Shown: piece by piece, positions 19,496-25,103 of the stretch
How the letters are laid out: the number at the start of each line of letters is the position of its first letter
Numbering within the stretch: the stretch's first letter is position 1
From: a virus
Reading direction: 5' to 3' (one strand)
Virus record (IMG/VR): IMGVR_UViG_3300036761_000585
Location: 1 to 25,103 of that record
Length of the DNA: 25,103 nucleotides
The notes under the pieces: generated by a model
Database searches by the model: none
Seen by the model: only the letters and a program-made list of their open reading frames with translations
What the model was told of the DNA's origin: nothing
Position numbers and translations under genes: made by a program

Positions 19496-19846
19496 ATGGC
19501 GACAGGCGACGGCAAGACTCAAGGTGACGCAAGCACGAGCCCGTTCGGCAACGGCGGCGGTAACACGGCTGGAGGCAACATGGCAGGCAACGACTTCGTG
19601 ACGAACCCCGGTGGCTCAAAGGCTGGCGGAGCAGGAGCAGACTTCATGGTGAACCCAAGCGGTGCAGGACCGAGCGGCGCGAAGCCGAACATCACGCAGG
19701 CCCCCGAGCAGAAGAAGGGCGAGCCGGTGGACCTGAACAAGCCATCCGAGATCCGCGACGGCGGCGGACTGGTGCCGCTGCTCGACCGCCCCGATGCGGG
19801 CGCGGGCAGCATCGGCAACTCGCGCAAGCCCTTCAAGGGGATCTGA
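19496..19846 (+). CDS. Gly/Asn-rich disordered protein ending in RKPFK motif, 116 aa
   Basis: The ATG at 19496 has the strong site AGGAGG (19483-19488) 7 nt upstream, overlapping the previous stop. The protein is Gly-, Asn-, Ala- and Pro-rich and probably disordered (MATGDGKTQGDASTSPFGNG; NDFVTNPGGSKAGGAGADF with a second copy DFMVNPSGAGPSGAKPN). It ends SRKPFKGI, sharing the RKPFK tail with the preceding protein. The Gly/Asn motif duplication suggests a repeated adhesive or flexible segment. It may be a virion decoration or an assembly factor; function is unknown. Confidence 0.65.
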   Translation: MATGDGKTQGDASTSPFGNGGGNTAGGNMAGNDFVTNPGGSKAGGAGADFMVNPSGAGPSGAKPNITQAPEQKKGEPVDLNKPSEIRDGGGLVPLLDRPDAGAGSIGNSRKPFKGI

Positions 19847-19854
19847 GGTAGCTC

Positions 19855-20271
19855 GTGGGGCAGGTATCGATCAACGGGACATTCTCAAGCGGACCCGTGC
19901 AGGTCGGCTCGGGATTCCCGCAGGCGATCTACACCACGCCCCTCGCCACGAGCGTCACGCCCAAGCCGTTCAGCGCGGCGTCCGGCGTGATGCAGCGGCG
20001 CGTCGCCGTTGCTGCACCCACCTTCGTGACGTTGCAGGGGCTCGGGCCGACCGACACCGTGGTTCGGTGCGACCTGCTCTACCTGCGCAGCGACGCGGCG
20101 CTCATCCTCCGCCTCTCGAATCAAGACCCGCTGAACCCGTTCGGGCCACCACTCGTCGTGGAGGTGCCTGTGAGCGGGCTCGTCATCATGGAGTTCCCCG
20201 CTTCGAGCCCCCTGGTATTGCTCGAAGCGCAGGGATCTGCCACCGTGGAATACGCCGCATCAGGACAGTAG
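19855..20271 (+). CDS. Hypothetical virion-type protein, 138 aa
   Basis: The GTG at 19855 follows a short GAGG-containing gap after the previous stop. The protein MGQVSINGTFSSGPVQVGSG is strand-rich throughout, with TFVTLQGLGPTDTVVRCDLL, LRSDAALILRLSNQDPLN and VEVPVSGLVIMEFPASSPL, and looks like a beta-sandwich. It occurs before the scaffold and coat genes, so a decoration or minor structural role is plausible. No family recognised. Confidence 0.6.
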   Translation: MGQVSINGTFSSGPVQVGSGFPQAIYTTPLATSVTPKPFSAASGVMQRRVAVAAPTFVTLQGLGPTDTVVRCDLLYLRSDAALILRLSNQDPLNPFGPPLVVEVPVSGLVIMEFPASSPLVLLEAQGSATVEYAASGQ

Positions 20272-20284
20272 GAGATTTTCAATC

Positions 20285-20959
20285 ATGGCCGAGACGATCC
20301 AGCAAGCACTCAACCGCGCAGACCCCAACGTCATCGCGGACCAGTTCCGTTCCCTCAAGATCGGTGACGTGCTGCGCGCACTGCCCACCACGATTCGTCG
20401 GCGCACGAGCGCGGCGTCCGCGTCCATCGCTGCCACGCTGTTCGCCGTGAGCGGACAGGCGGAGGAAGCGCGCGGCGCTTCTGTCGTCACGGCGTACGCT
20501 CGCGTCGGTGCTGGACCCGGTGCGGCGCTCGCGCCTGTCGCGTTCCCTCCGGGTGCGGGACAGATCGCGGTCGCGCCGAACGGCGATGTCGTCGTGCTCG
20601 CAGCCGATGCGTGGACGGACCTCGACGTGACGTACCTCGTGGAGAAGGGCGATGTCGTGGAGGTCGTGGCCAACGTGGTCGCGGCGACCGGCGTGCTGAC
20701 GCTGCCGACGAACATCACCAACCCCGGCGCGGTCACGCTCATCCAGGCGGAAGCCATCGCGGCGACCTCGACCGGCGTGAAAGAGATCCTGGCCCCCGGT
20801 GCCGCATCGGCAGCCGGAGAGGCGCGGCTCAATCTCGCCAAGTCAACGGTCGTGTTCGCCATCGCTGACGCGGTGACGAGCGCGCGCGTTCGCCTGCTCA
20901 TCAACTCGTCCGTGGACGTGAGCGCGTCGCTCGCCTCCGTGGACTTCGTGTTCGTCTGA
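20285..20959 (+). CDS. Hypothetical virion structural protein, 224 aa
   Basis: The ATG at 20285 has TAGGAG 9 nt upstream. The N-terminal part (MAETIQQALNRADPNVIADQ) is helical, ending in a basic RRRTSAASA segment. The rest is beta-rich (GQIAVAPNGDVVVLAADAW; YLVEKGDVVEVVANVVAATG) and closes with VRLLINSSVDVSASLASVDF. A helical arm followed by a beta-barrel is common for minor capsid and head-decoration proteins. It is the last gene before scaffold and coat. Its exact role is not known. Confidence 0.65.
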   Translation: MAETIQQALNRADPNVIADQFRSLKIGDVLRALPTTIRRRTSAASASIAATLFAVSGQAEEARGASVVTAYARVGAGPGAALAPVAFPPGAGQIAVAPNGDVVVLAADAWTDLDVTYLVEKGDVVEVVANVVAATGVLTLPTNITNPGAVTLIQAEAIAATSTGVKEILAPGAASAAGEARLNLAKSTVVFAIADAVTSARVRLLINSSVDVSASLASVDFVFV

Positions 20960-20990
20960 ACCGCAACGCTCAACGGGAGTAGAGCAAGCC

Positions 20991-21833
20991 ATGAGCCTCA
21001 CCAATTCGCCAGACGCCGCGGGGACGCCCGCAGCTACACCGAGCATCGTGCGTGGCTCGAACACCGGGGAGTCGTTCGCGACTCCCGCGGTGGCGGACCC
21101 CGCAGCACCGGCCGCGCCTGCGGCGGCGGCGGCACCGGCCGCACCCGCTCCGGTTGCCCCCGGCGCGGGTGTGCCCGCGCGCCGCGTGCACACGCTGGAC
21201 GATGCCGCGCTGAACGACCGCCTCGCGCGCGCCAAGCGCCAGGGGTTCATCGACACGTTCGGCACCACCGACACGGAGGCGATCAAGGCGAAGCTCGCCA
21301 AGGCTGACGCACTCGAAGCGGAAGCAGAGGCACGCAAGCGCGAGCAGATGAGCGAGGTCGAACGCCTCAAGCACGACCTTGCGGTGGCGAACCAGACGGC
21401 GCAGCGCGCTCGGGCGGAGGTGCACACGGTGCGCGAGCGCCAGATGGTGCAGGAGCAGCAGGGCGTCGTGGAGCGCATCGCATCGCGGCACGTCGCTCCG
21501 GCGTACGTGCAGGACGCGGCGTTCCTGTTCGCCAAGCATCTGCGCGACAACGTGCAGCCCGCGGACCTCGCGCGCTACACGGACAAGGACATCGCGAAGT
21601 GGTTCCAGACCTTCGCATCGAGGCGTCCGGCGTTCGCCGCGAGCACGCAGACGCGCACGCGCGTCCGCGCTCCGGTGGGCTCCCCGACGCCCGCCCCCCG
21701 GCCCAACGCCCCCGCGTCCGCGCTCGTCGCGCCCGCAGGCGGCGGAGGTCGAACGATTCGCCCCGGTCAGCCCAACAGCATGACGCGGGAAGAAGCGCGG
21801 GCGGAAGCTCGCAAGAACGGATACACCTGGTAA
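20991..21833 (+). CDS. Head scaffolding protein
   Basis: The ATG at 20991 has GGGAG upstream (20974-20978) and a 31-nt gap from the previous gene. The 280-aa protein has a Pro/Ala-rich disordered N-terminus (about 1-65), a long charged helix or coiled coil at about 70-165 (AKLAKADALEAEAEARKREQ; VERLKHDLAVANQTAQRARA) and a C-terminal Pro/Ala-rich part ending in TREEARAEARKNGYTW, a short basic helix of the type that binds coat. The location immediately before the coat gene and the low-complexity/coiled-coil pattern fit a scaffold of tailed-phage heads. No protease motif is visible, so it is probably not a fused protease-scaffold. Confidence 0.8.
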   Translation: MSLTNSPDAAGTPAATPSIVRGSNTGESFATPAVADPAAPAAPAAAAAPAAPAPVAPGAGVPARRVHTLDDAALNDRLARAKRQGFIDTFGTTDTEAIKAKLAKADALEAEAEARKREQMSEVERLKHDLAVANQTAQRARAEVHTVRERQMVQEQQGVVERIASRHVAPAYVQDAAFLFAKHLRDNVQPADLARYTDKDIAKWFQTFASRRPAFAASTQTRTRVRAPVGSPTPAPRPNAPASALVAPAGGGGRTIRPGQPNSMTREEARAEARKNGYTW

Positions 21834-21952
21834 CGAACCCCGTCTCGAACTGAGTCGCAGCACCACGCTCACGCCAGCGGTTAATCGGCGGGTCACGCGC
21901 AGCGACGAGGACACGAGAGCACGCCACCCAAGCATCAACGGAGACAAGTCAC
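21834..21952. other. 119-nt leader region before the capsid gene
   Basis: No ORF of note lies here. The only AT-rich spot is GTTAAT at about 21880-21885, a possible weak -10, and I see no good -35 for it. The last 15 nt hold the capsid ribosome binding site. A structured leader is possible, but I find no strong hairpin. Confidence 0.3.
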
Positions 21953-23341
21953 ATGGCTCTCATTCTCGGCATCCCACCCGCGGTCATCAACCTCGTTCAG
22001 CAAGGGCTCTTGGAGCGCGCGTTCCACGACGGGCTCTATCCCTCACTCCAATTCCGCGCAGAGGCGATGGTCGAGGAGTGGGCAGCGAACACCGGCACGG
22101 AACAGTTCATGTCCCGCCCCGGTCTGCTCGCGCCTGTCACCAAGCCGCTCGCACCCGGCAACGACCCCATCCCGCAGGCGGTGGCGTACGAGCAGTGGAT
22201 CGCCACGCTCAACCGTTTCAGCGGGACCATCGACACTCACATGCCGACGAGCGCGACGGCGAACGCGAACCTGTTCCTGCGCAACATCCATCAGCTTGGG
22301 TTGCAGTCGGGGCAGTCGCTCAACCGCATCCCGCGTAACGCGCTGTTCCAGGCGTATCTCTCGGGGCAGACGCTCACCACGGTGCCGGGGCTCGCGGGCG
22401 ACACGTTCGTTCGCGTCGCTGCGCTCAACGGTTTCACCACCGTCGTGCTGGCGAACGTCACGGTGCGACCCGCCACGGTGTCCCCCGCGACGCCGCTGCC
22501 CATCACCATCACGGGCGTCGCTGGCACCCGCAACGTGGTCGGCTTCTCGCCGGACAACCCGGACGACCTGAACGGCCCCGGCACGCTCTCGCTCGACGCC
22601 GCGCTCGGCGTCGGCATCGCGGCGCGAACCCCGGTGCTCTCGTCGGCCAAGCCGCAGGTCATCCGCTCCGGCGGCGGCACCTCGGTGGACGCCATCGGCG
22701 CGGGCGACGTGTTCGCGTTGCAGGACGCGATCAACGCCGTGAACCGGCTGCGGCGCTTCAACGTGCAGCCGCACGAGGACGGCTACTACCACGCGCACAT
22801 CTCCCCGGACTCGAACTCTCAGGTGTTCACGGACCCGGCGTTCCAGCGGCTCAACACCGCTCTGCCGGACCACCACATCTACCACGAGGGTTTCATCGGG
22901 ACGATTGCGGGCATCATGTTCTTCATGAACACGGAGTCTCCCGACTCGCTCAACTGCGGTGCGCTCACCGCCACGGGCGTCAACGCGCGGTACGCGGAGG
23001 ACATCGGCGCGGAGGTCATCAACGAGGGCAACGTGCGCATCGGGCGCATCCTCGTGACCGGACGCGGCGCGCTCTACGAGAAGTGGCTGCCGGGCAGCAA
23101 CTTCGTGAGCGAGGCAGGCATCACCGGGAAGATGGGCGAGTTCGACGTGGTGAACGCAGGGCTCACCATCCAGACCGAGCGCATCGACCTCATCCTGCGC
23201 GCACCGCTGAACCGGTTGCAGGACACCGTTGCGGCGACGTGGCAGATCAGCACCGCGTTCCCCGTGCCGTCCGACGTGACGAGCGGGACTGGACCGGAGC
23301 GGTTCAAGCGCGCCATCGTCATCGAGCACGCTCTCGGCTGA
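21953..23341 (+). CDS. Major capsid protein (HK97-type fold)
   Basis: The ATG at 21953 has CGGAGA 9 nt upstream. The 462-aa protein begins MALILGIPPAVINLVQQGLL, followed by helical and strand segments of an HK97-type coat (LERAFHDGLYPSLQFRAEAM; NRFSGTIDTHMPTSATANAN; NRIPRNALFQAYLSGQT). A Gly-rich loop region around 170-235 (ITITGVAGTRNVVGFSPDNP) could be an insertion domain, and the C-terminus (NAGLTIQTERIDLILRAPLN) leads to a final EHALG. The call rests on size, position directly after the scaffold and being the largest structural gene; HK97 homology was not tested. No leader for a head protease is obvious. Strong hairpins follow its stop. Confidence 0.82.
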   Translation: MALILGIPPAVINLVQQGLLERAFHDGLYPSLQFRAEAMVEEWAANTGTEQFMSRPGLLAPVTKPLAPGNDPIPQAVAYEQWIATLNRFSGTIDTHMPTSATANANLFLRNIHQLGLQSGQSLNRIPRNALFQAYLSGQTLTTVPGLAGDTFVRVAALNGFTTVVLANVTVRPATVSPATPLPITITGVAGTRNVVGFSPDNPDDLNGPGTLSLDAALGVGIAARTPVLSSAKPQVIRSGGGTSVDAIGAGDVFALQDAINAVNRLRRFNVQPHEDGYYHAHISPDSNSQVFTDPAFQRLNTALPDHHIYHEGFIGTIAGIMFFMNTESPDSLNCGALTATGVNARYAEDIGAEVINEGNVRIGRILVTGRGALYEKWLPGSNFVSEAGITGKMGEFDVVNAGLTIQTERIDLILRAPLNRLQDTVAATWQISTAFPVPSDVTSGTGPERFKRAIVIEHALG

Positions 23342-23350
23342 GAGTAACCA

Positions 23351-23382
23351 GCGGCGGACGTAGAGCGATCTCCGTCCGCCGC
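23351..23382 (+). terminator. Strong hairpin after the major capsid gene
   Basis: GCGGCGGACG (23351-23360) pairs perfectly with CGTCCGCCGC (23373-23382). The 12-nt centre can extend the stem by GAG/CTC (23363-23365 with 23370-23372) with a 2-nt bulge and a CGAT loop. It begins 9 nt after the capsid stop. No T tract; probably a terminator or 3'-end stabiliser limiting read-through of the most abundant message. Confidence 0.6.
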
Positions 23383-23385
23383 GGT

Positions 23386-23407
23386 GCACCCCGTTCGTCG
23401 TGGGTGC
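23386..23407 (+). terminator. Second, smaller hairpin in tandem
   Basis: GCACCC (23386-23391) pairs with GGGTGC (23402-23407). It follows the strong capsid hairpin directly and precedes the TGATAGGCT promoter element at 23414. Confidence 0.35.
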
Positions 23408-23413
23408 CGTCCG

Positions 23414-23422
23414 TGATAGGCT
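23414..23422 (+). promoter_or_regulatory. Extended -10 TGATAGGCT after the capsid hairpins
   Basis: TAGGCT (23417-23422) with TGA in front matches the recurrent element. Here, unlike most other cases, a leader of about 60 nt follows. That leader contains CCCG (23461-23464) and CGGG (23471-23474) as a small hairpin and ends at the ATG at 23490. Confidence 0.45.
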
Positions 23423-23489
23423 GCGCGGGACCGGCTCCCGCGCGCGACGTTAGCCCCCCTCCCGTTGCAGCGGGGGCCGGTCACTTCCC

Positions 23490-24419
23490 ATGCCGCTCAA
23501 GCCCGGTTCCAGCGACGACGCAGTGAGCGCGAACATCGCGGAGCTTCGGCGCGCAGGGCACCCGGAGGCGCAGGCGGTGGCCATCGCCATGCGCGAGGCA
23601 GGCAAGGGGGGCGCGGGGGGCTCCCCGCGAGCCGCTACGGGCTCGGGGCAGGCGGGGCGGGGCGTTGCCCCCTCCGGCCGCGGCAAGCTCACCAAGGGGC
23701 AGCCAGGGGGCGCAGCGGGGGGCCGGGGACCGATTGCGGAGATCCTGGCGATGCAAGACCGGCTGGTGCGGCAGGGGTGGAGCCGCAAGAGCGCCGGGGA
23801 GGCGGCGGAGTACGCGGTGACGGCGCGGAGCGGTGGGGCGGGGACGAGCGGCGCGGGGGCGATGGGCGAGCCGCTGGTGGCGTGGGCGAACGCGGCAGGA
23901 CCGGAGGTGCGCGTCCCGCAGGTGGAGCAGACGACGAACTACACGTGCGGACCCGCGGCGTTGCGCGCGGCGCTGCTCGCGCTCGGGGTGACGGCCAGCG
24001 AGGACAAGCTTGCGGCTCTGGCGCACACGACGGCGGCGGGCGGGACGCACGCGGACGGGCTCGCGGAGGCGGCGGGGGAGCACGACGTGGAGGCGGAGGT
24101 GCGGGACGGCTACACGCTGGACGAGCTTGCGCACGCGCTCGATGACGGGTGCGTGGTGCTCTGTTGCATCCAGGCGACGAGCGAGCCGGAGGACACGTCG
24201 CATTGGGTCGTGCCGGTGGCGGTGAAGGTGGACCCGGAGGCGGTGAAGCTGATGGACCCGTGGGTGGAGAACGCGCACTCGACGGTGACACTGGACGACT
24301 TCGAGGAGCGGTGGCACTGCCTGAACGAAGGGGAGGAAGTCATGGGGCTCGCGGTGGTGCTGCGCGGCGGCGCGCCTGCTCGCATCGCGCTCGCACTCCC
24401 CACGTTGGCGATGGAGTGA
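23490..24419 (+). CDS. C39-like papain-fold cysteine peptidase, 309 aa
   Basis: The ATG at 23490 begins [20 protein letters not shown], continuing [16 protein letters not shown]; this short helical module is frequent in phage proteins of head genes. A flexible Gly-rich linker follows (about 40-80). The C-terminal domain has the C39-type signature: [20 protein letters not shown] with nucleophile C153, then [29 protein letters not shown] with H238, and LMDPWVEN with D256, giving a Cys-His-Asp triad. C39-like peptidases cleave after Gly-Gly in bacteriocin exporters or act as general papain-fold proteases. Next to the coat gene it could be a head-maturation or virion protease. Its stop is embedded in the following TGATACGCT element. 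Confidence 0.78.
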   Translation: MPLKPGSSDDAVSANIAELRRAGHPEAQAVAIAMREAGKGGAGGSPRAATGSGQAGRGVAPSGRGKLTKGQPGGAAGGRGPIAEILAMQDRLVRQGWSRKSAGEAAEYAVTARSGGAGTSGAGAMGEPLVAWANAAGPEVRVPQVEQTTNYTCGPAALRAALLALGVTASEDKLAALAHTTAAGGTHADGLAEAAGEHDVEAEVRDGYTLDELAHALDDGCVVLCCIQATSEPEDTSHWVVPVAVKVDPEAVKLMDPWVENAHSTVTLDDFEERWHCLNEGEEVMGLAVVLRGGAPARIALALPTLAME

Positions 24420-24425
24420 TACGCT
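24417..24425 (+). promoter_or_regulatory. Extended -10 TGATACGCT containing the peptidase stop codon
   Basis: The TGA stop of the peptidase gene starts this element; TACGCT is at 24420-24425. The predicted transcript starts about 13 nt before the ATG at 24445 and includes GCGGAGG (24431-24437) as ribosome binding site. Confidence 0.4.
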
Positions 24426-24444
24426 CCGCGGCGGAGGTTCCCAG

Positions 24445-24756
24445 ATGGCCCGTAAACGACAGCACGAAGATCCGAGCAACGACCCGTACCTGACGACGCC
24501 CACGGCGATGCAGGTGAGCGCACCGGAGCCGGAGGTGCCGCTCATCGACCAGTCGCCGCTCATCGGTGACGCGACGGCGCGGGACCGGCGCGACATTCAC
24601 GTGGCTCCGGCGAAGCGGTGGACGTTGGTCACGGGCGGCGTGTTCACGAACCACGGGTTCCGCACGACGATGCGCGCGGGCAAGGTGCTCGACGAAGCGA
24701 ACTTCGACATCCCGTTTCTGGTGGGGCAGGGCGCACAGCTTCGCGCGGTGGAGTAG
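24445..24756 (+). CDS. Hypothetical protein, 103 aa
   Basis: The ATG at 24445 has GCGGAGG 7 nt upstream. The protein has a basic, disordered start (MARKRQHEDPSNDPYLTTPT) and a C-terminal beta-rich half (KRWTLVTGGVFTNHGFRTTM; VLDEANFDIPFLVGQGAQLR). It resembles small proteins downstream of capsid genes in related phage modules, but no family is assigned. The next gene starts 3 nt after its stop. Confidence 0.6.
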   Translation: MARKRQHEDPSNDPYLTTPTAMQVSAPEPEVPLIDQSPLIGDATARDRRDIHVAPAKRWTLVTGGVFTNHGFRTTMRAGKVLDEANFDIPFLVGQGAQLRAVE

Positions 24757-24759
24757 CGC

Positions 24760-24942
24760 GTGAACGACTGCGCGAGCCGTCACGACTTCCACGTGGGAGA
24801 CGACTTCACGGTTGGCTGCCACGATGGGACCACCGCGCGGTGTCCGGTGGCGGGGCTCTCGCTGCTCATGTTCCTGGCGCTGCACGACGTGGACGTGCAG
24901 AGCGGTGAGAGCACGCTGACGATTCCGAGCCTGGAGAACTGA
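24760..24942 (+). CDS. Small Cys-containing protein, 60 aa
   Basis: The GTG at 24760 follows the previous stop by 3 nt. The protein MNDCASRHDFHVGDDFTVGC contains three Cys and several His in its first 28 residues and then a hydrophobic helix (LSLLMFLALHDVDV). A metal site is possible but unproven. It ends with TGA overlapping the next ATG (TGATG). Confidence 0.5.
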   Translation: MNDCASRHDFHVGDDFTVGCHDGTTARCPVAGLSLLMFLALHDVDVQSGESTLTIPSLEN

Positions 24943-25103
24943 TGGCGCAGAACAGCTTCACGCAAGAGGAGAAGGTGCGCATCCGGCATCACATGGGCTA
25001 CCTCAACGTGGACGCCGTGCAGACGTTCGTGCTCGGCTCCCCCGCGGGAGTCGAGACGCAGTTCATCATCGAGGGCGCGATGAACCGCGTGTTGCCGGAG
25101 GCG
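24942..25103 (+). CDS. Head-tail connector-type protein, 3' end outside the window
   Basis: The ATG at 24942 overlaps the previous stop; the frame is open to the end of the window, so the gene is partial. The visible 54 residues (MAQNSFTQEEKVRIRHHMGY, then VDAVQTFVLGSPAGVETQFI) match a frequent phage pattern following head genes, with RHHMGYLNV and a helix ending NRVLPEA. Such proteins are usually head-completion or connector proteins with helical bundles. The role is inferred from position and pattern only. Confidence 0.6.
   Translation, partial: MAQNSFTQEEKVRIRHHMGYLNVDAVQTFVLGSPAGVETQFIIEGAMNRVLPEA

Noticed and set aside
22043-23389. Long minus-strand open frame opposite the capsid gene
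   Set aside because: Same shadow effect: low-complexity Arg/Val/Asp sequence, no ribosome binding site and a complete coat gene on the + strand.
1-25103. CRISPR arrays, insertion sequences, rRNA, origin or integrase
   Set aside because: No regularly spaced direct repeats, transposase motifs, rRNA-like sequence or tyrosine integrase motif was found; the only recombinase-like protein lacks a catalytic core.

Overview
This window is a contiguous stretch of a very GC-rich tailed-phage (Caudoviricetes) genome or prophage. Every convincing gene is on the + strand. Genes are packed with GTGA or TGATG stop/start overlaps, GTG starts are common, and the head and packaging genes occur in recognisable order. 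No integrase, lysis gene or host gene is visible, so free phage and prophage cannot be told apart. The host must be a high-GC bacterium. A phage-borne lipoprotein with a Ser/Ala-rich linker fits a Gram-negative such as a myxobacterium, but that is only a guess.

Layout. 1-1384: five small, overlapping genes of unknown function. 1401-1501: a hairpin, then a promoter-like element. 1502-5397: a five-gene operon that looks like a complete DNA-base hypermodification cassette: ParB-like protein, TET/JBP-type 2-oxoglutarate dioxygenase, aGPT-Pplase-like amino acid:DNA transferase, FAD-dependent DAO-type oxidoreductase, and P-loop kinase resembling 5-hydroxymethyl-dU DNA kinase. 5401-7916: a sigma70-type promoter, a zinc-finger/HARP-like protein, a 52-nt tRNA-like element, two tandem gamma-glutamylcyclotransferase-fold proteins, an acidic small protein and a short serine-recombinase-derived protein. 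8025-14045: packaging and head entry (terminase large subunit, portal, Mu F-like protein) with small genes between. 14059-20959: many small virion-type or accessory genes, including a tandem paralogue pair, a repeat protein, a baseplate Ig-like protein and a thaumatin-like lipoprotein. 20991-23341: scaffold and major capsid protein. 23342-25103: terminator-like hairpins, a C39-like cysteine peptidase and the first head-completion/connector-type genes. The last gene runs off the end.

How it may work together. The modification cassette can be read as a pathway acting on polymerised DNA: the dioxygenase oxidises the methyl of thymine (or 5-methylcytosine), the kinase phosphorylates the hydroxymethyl group, the transferase replaces the phosphate with an amino acid, and the FAD enzyme processes the adduct to an amine. 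The two cyclotransferase-fold proteins just downstream could trim a gamma-glutamyl adduct, but this is speculative.

Regulation. Nine gene starts carry a TAnnnT element, usually of the TGATAnnnT form, 6 to 19 nt upstream. In several cases this predicts transcription starting at or next to the start codon, that is, leaderless messages. In four cases the upstream stop codon is part of the element. Function assignments come from motif recognition by eye; no database search was possible.
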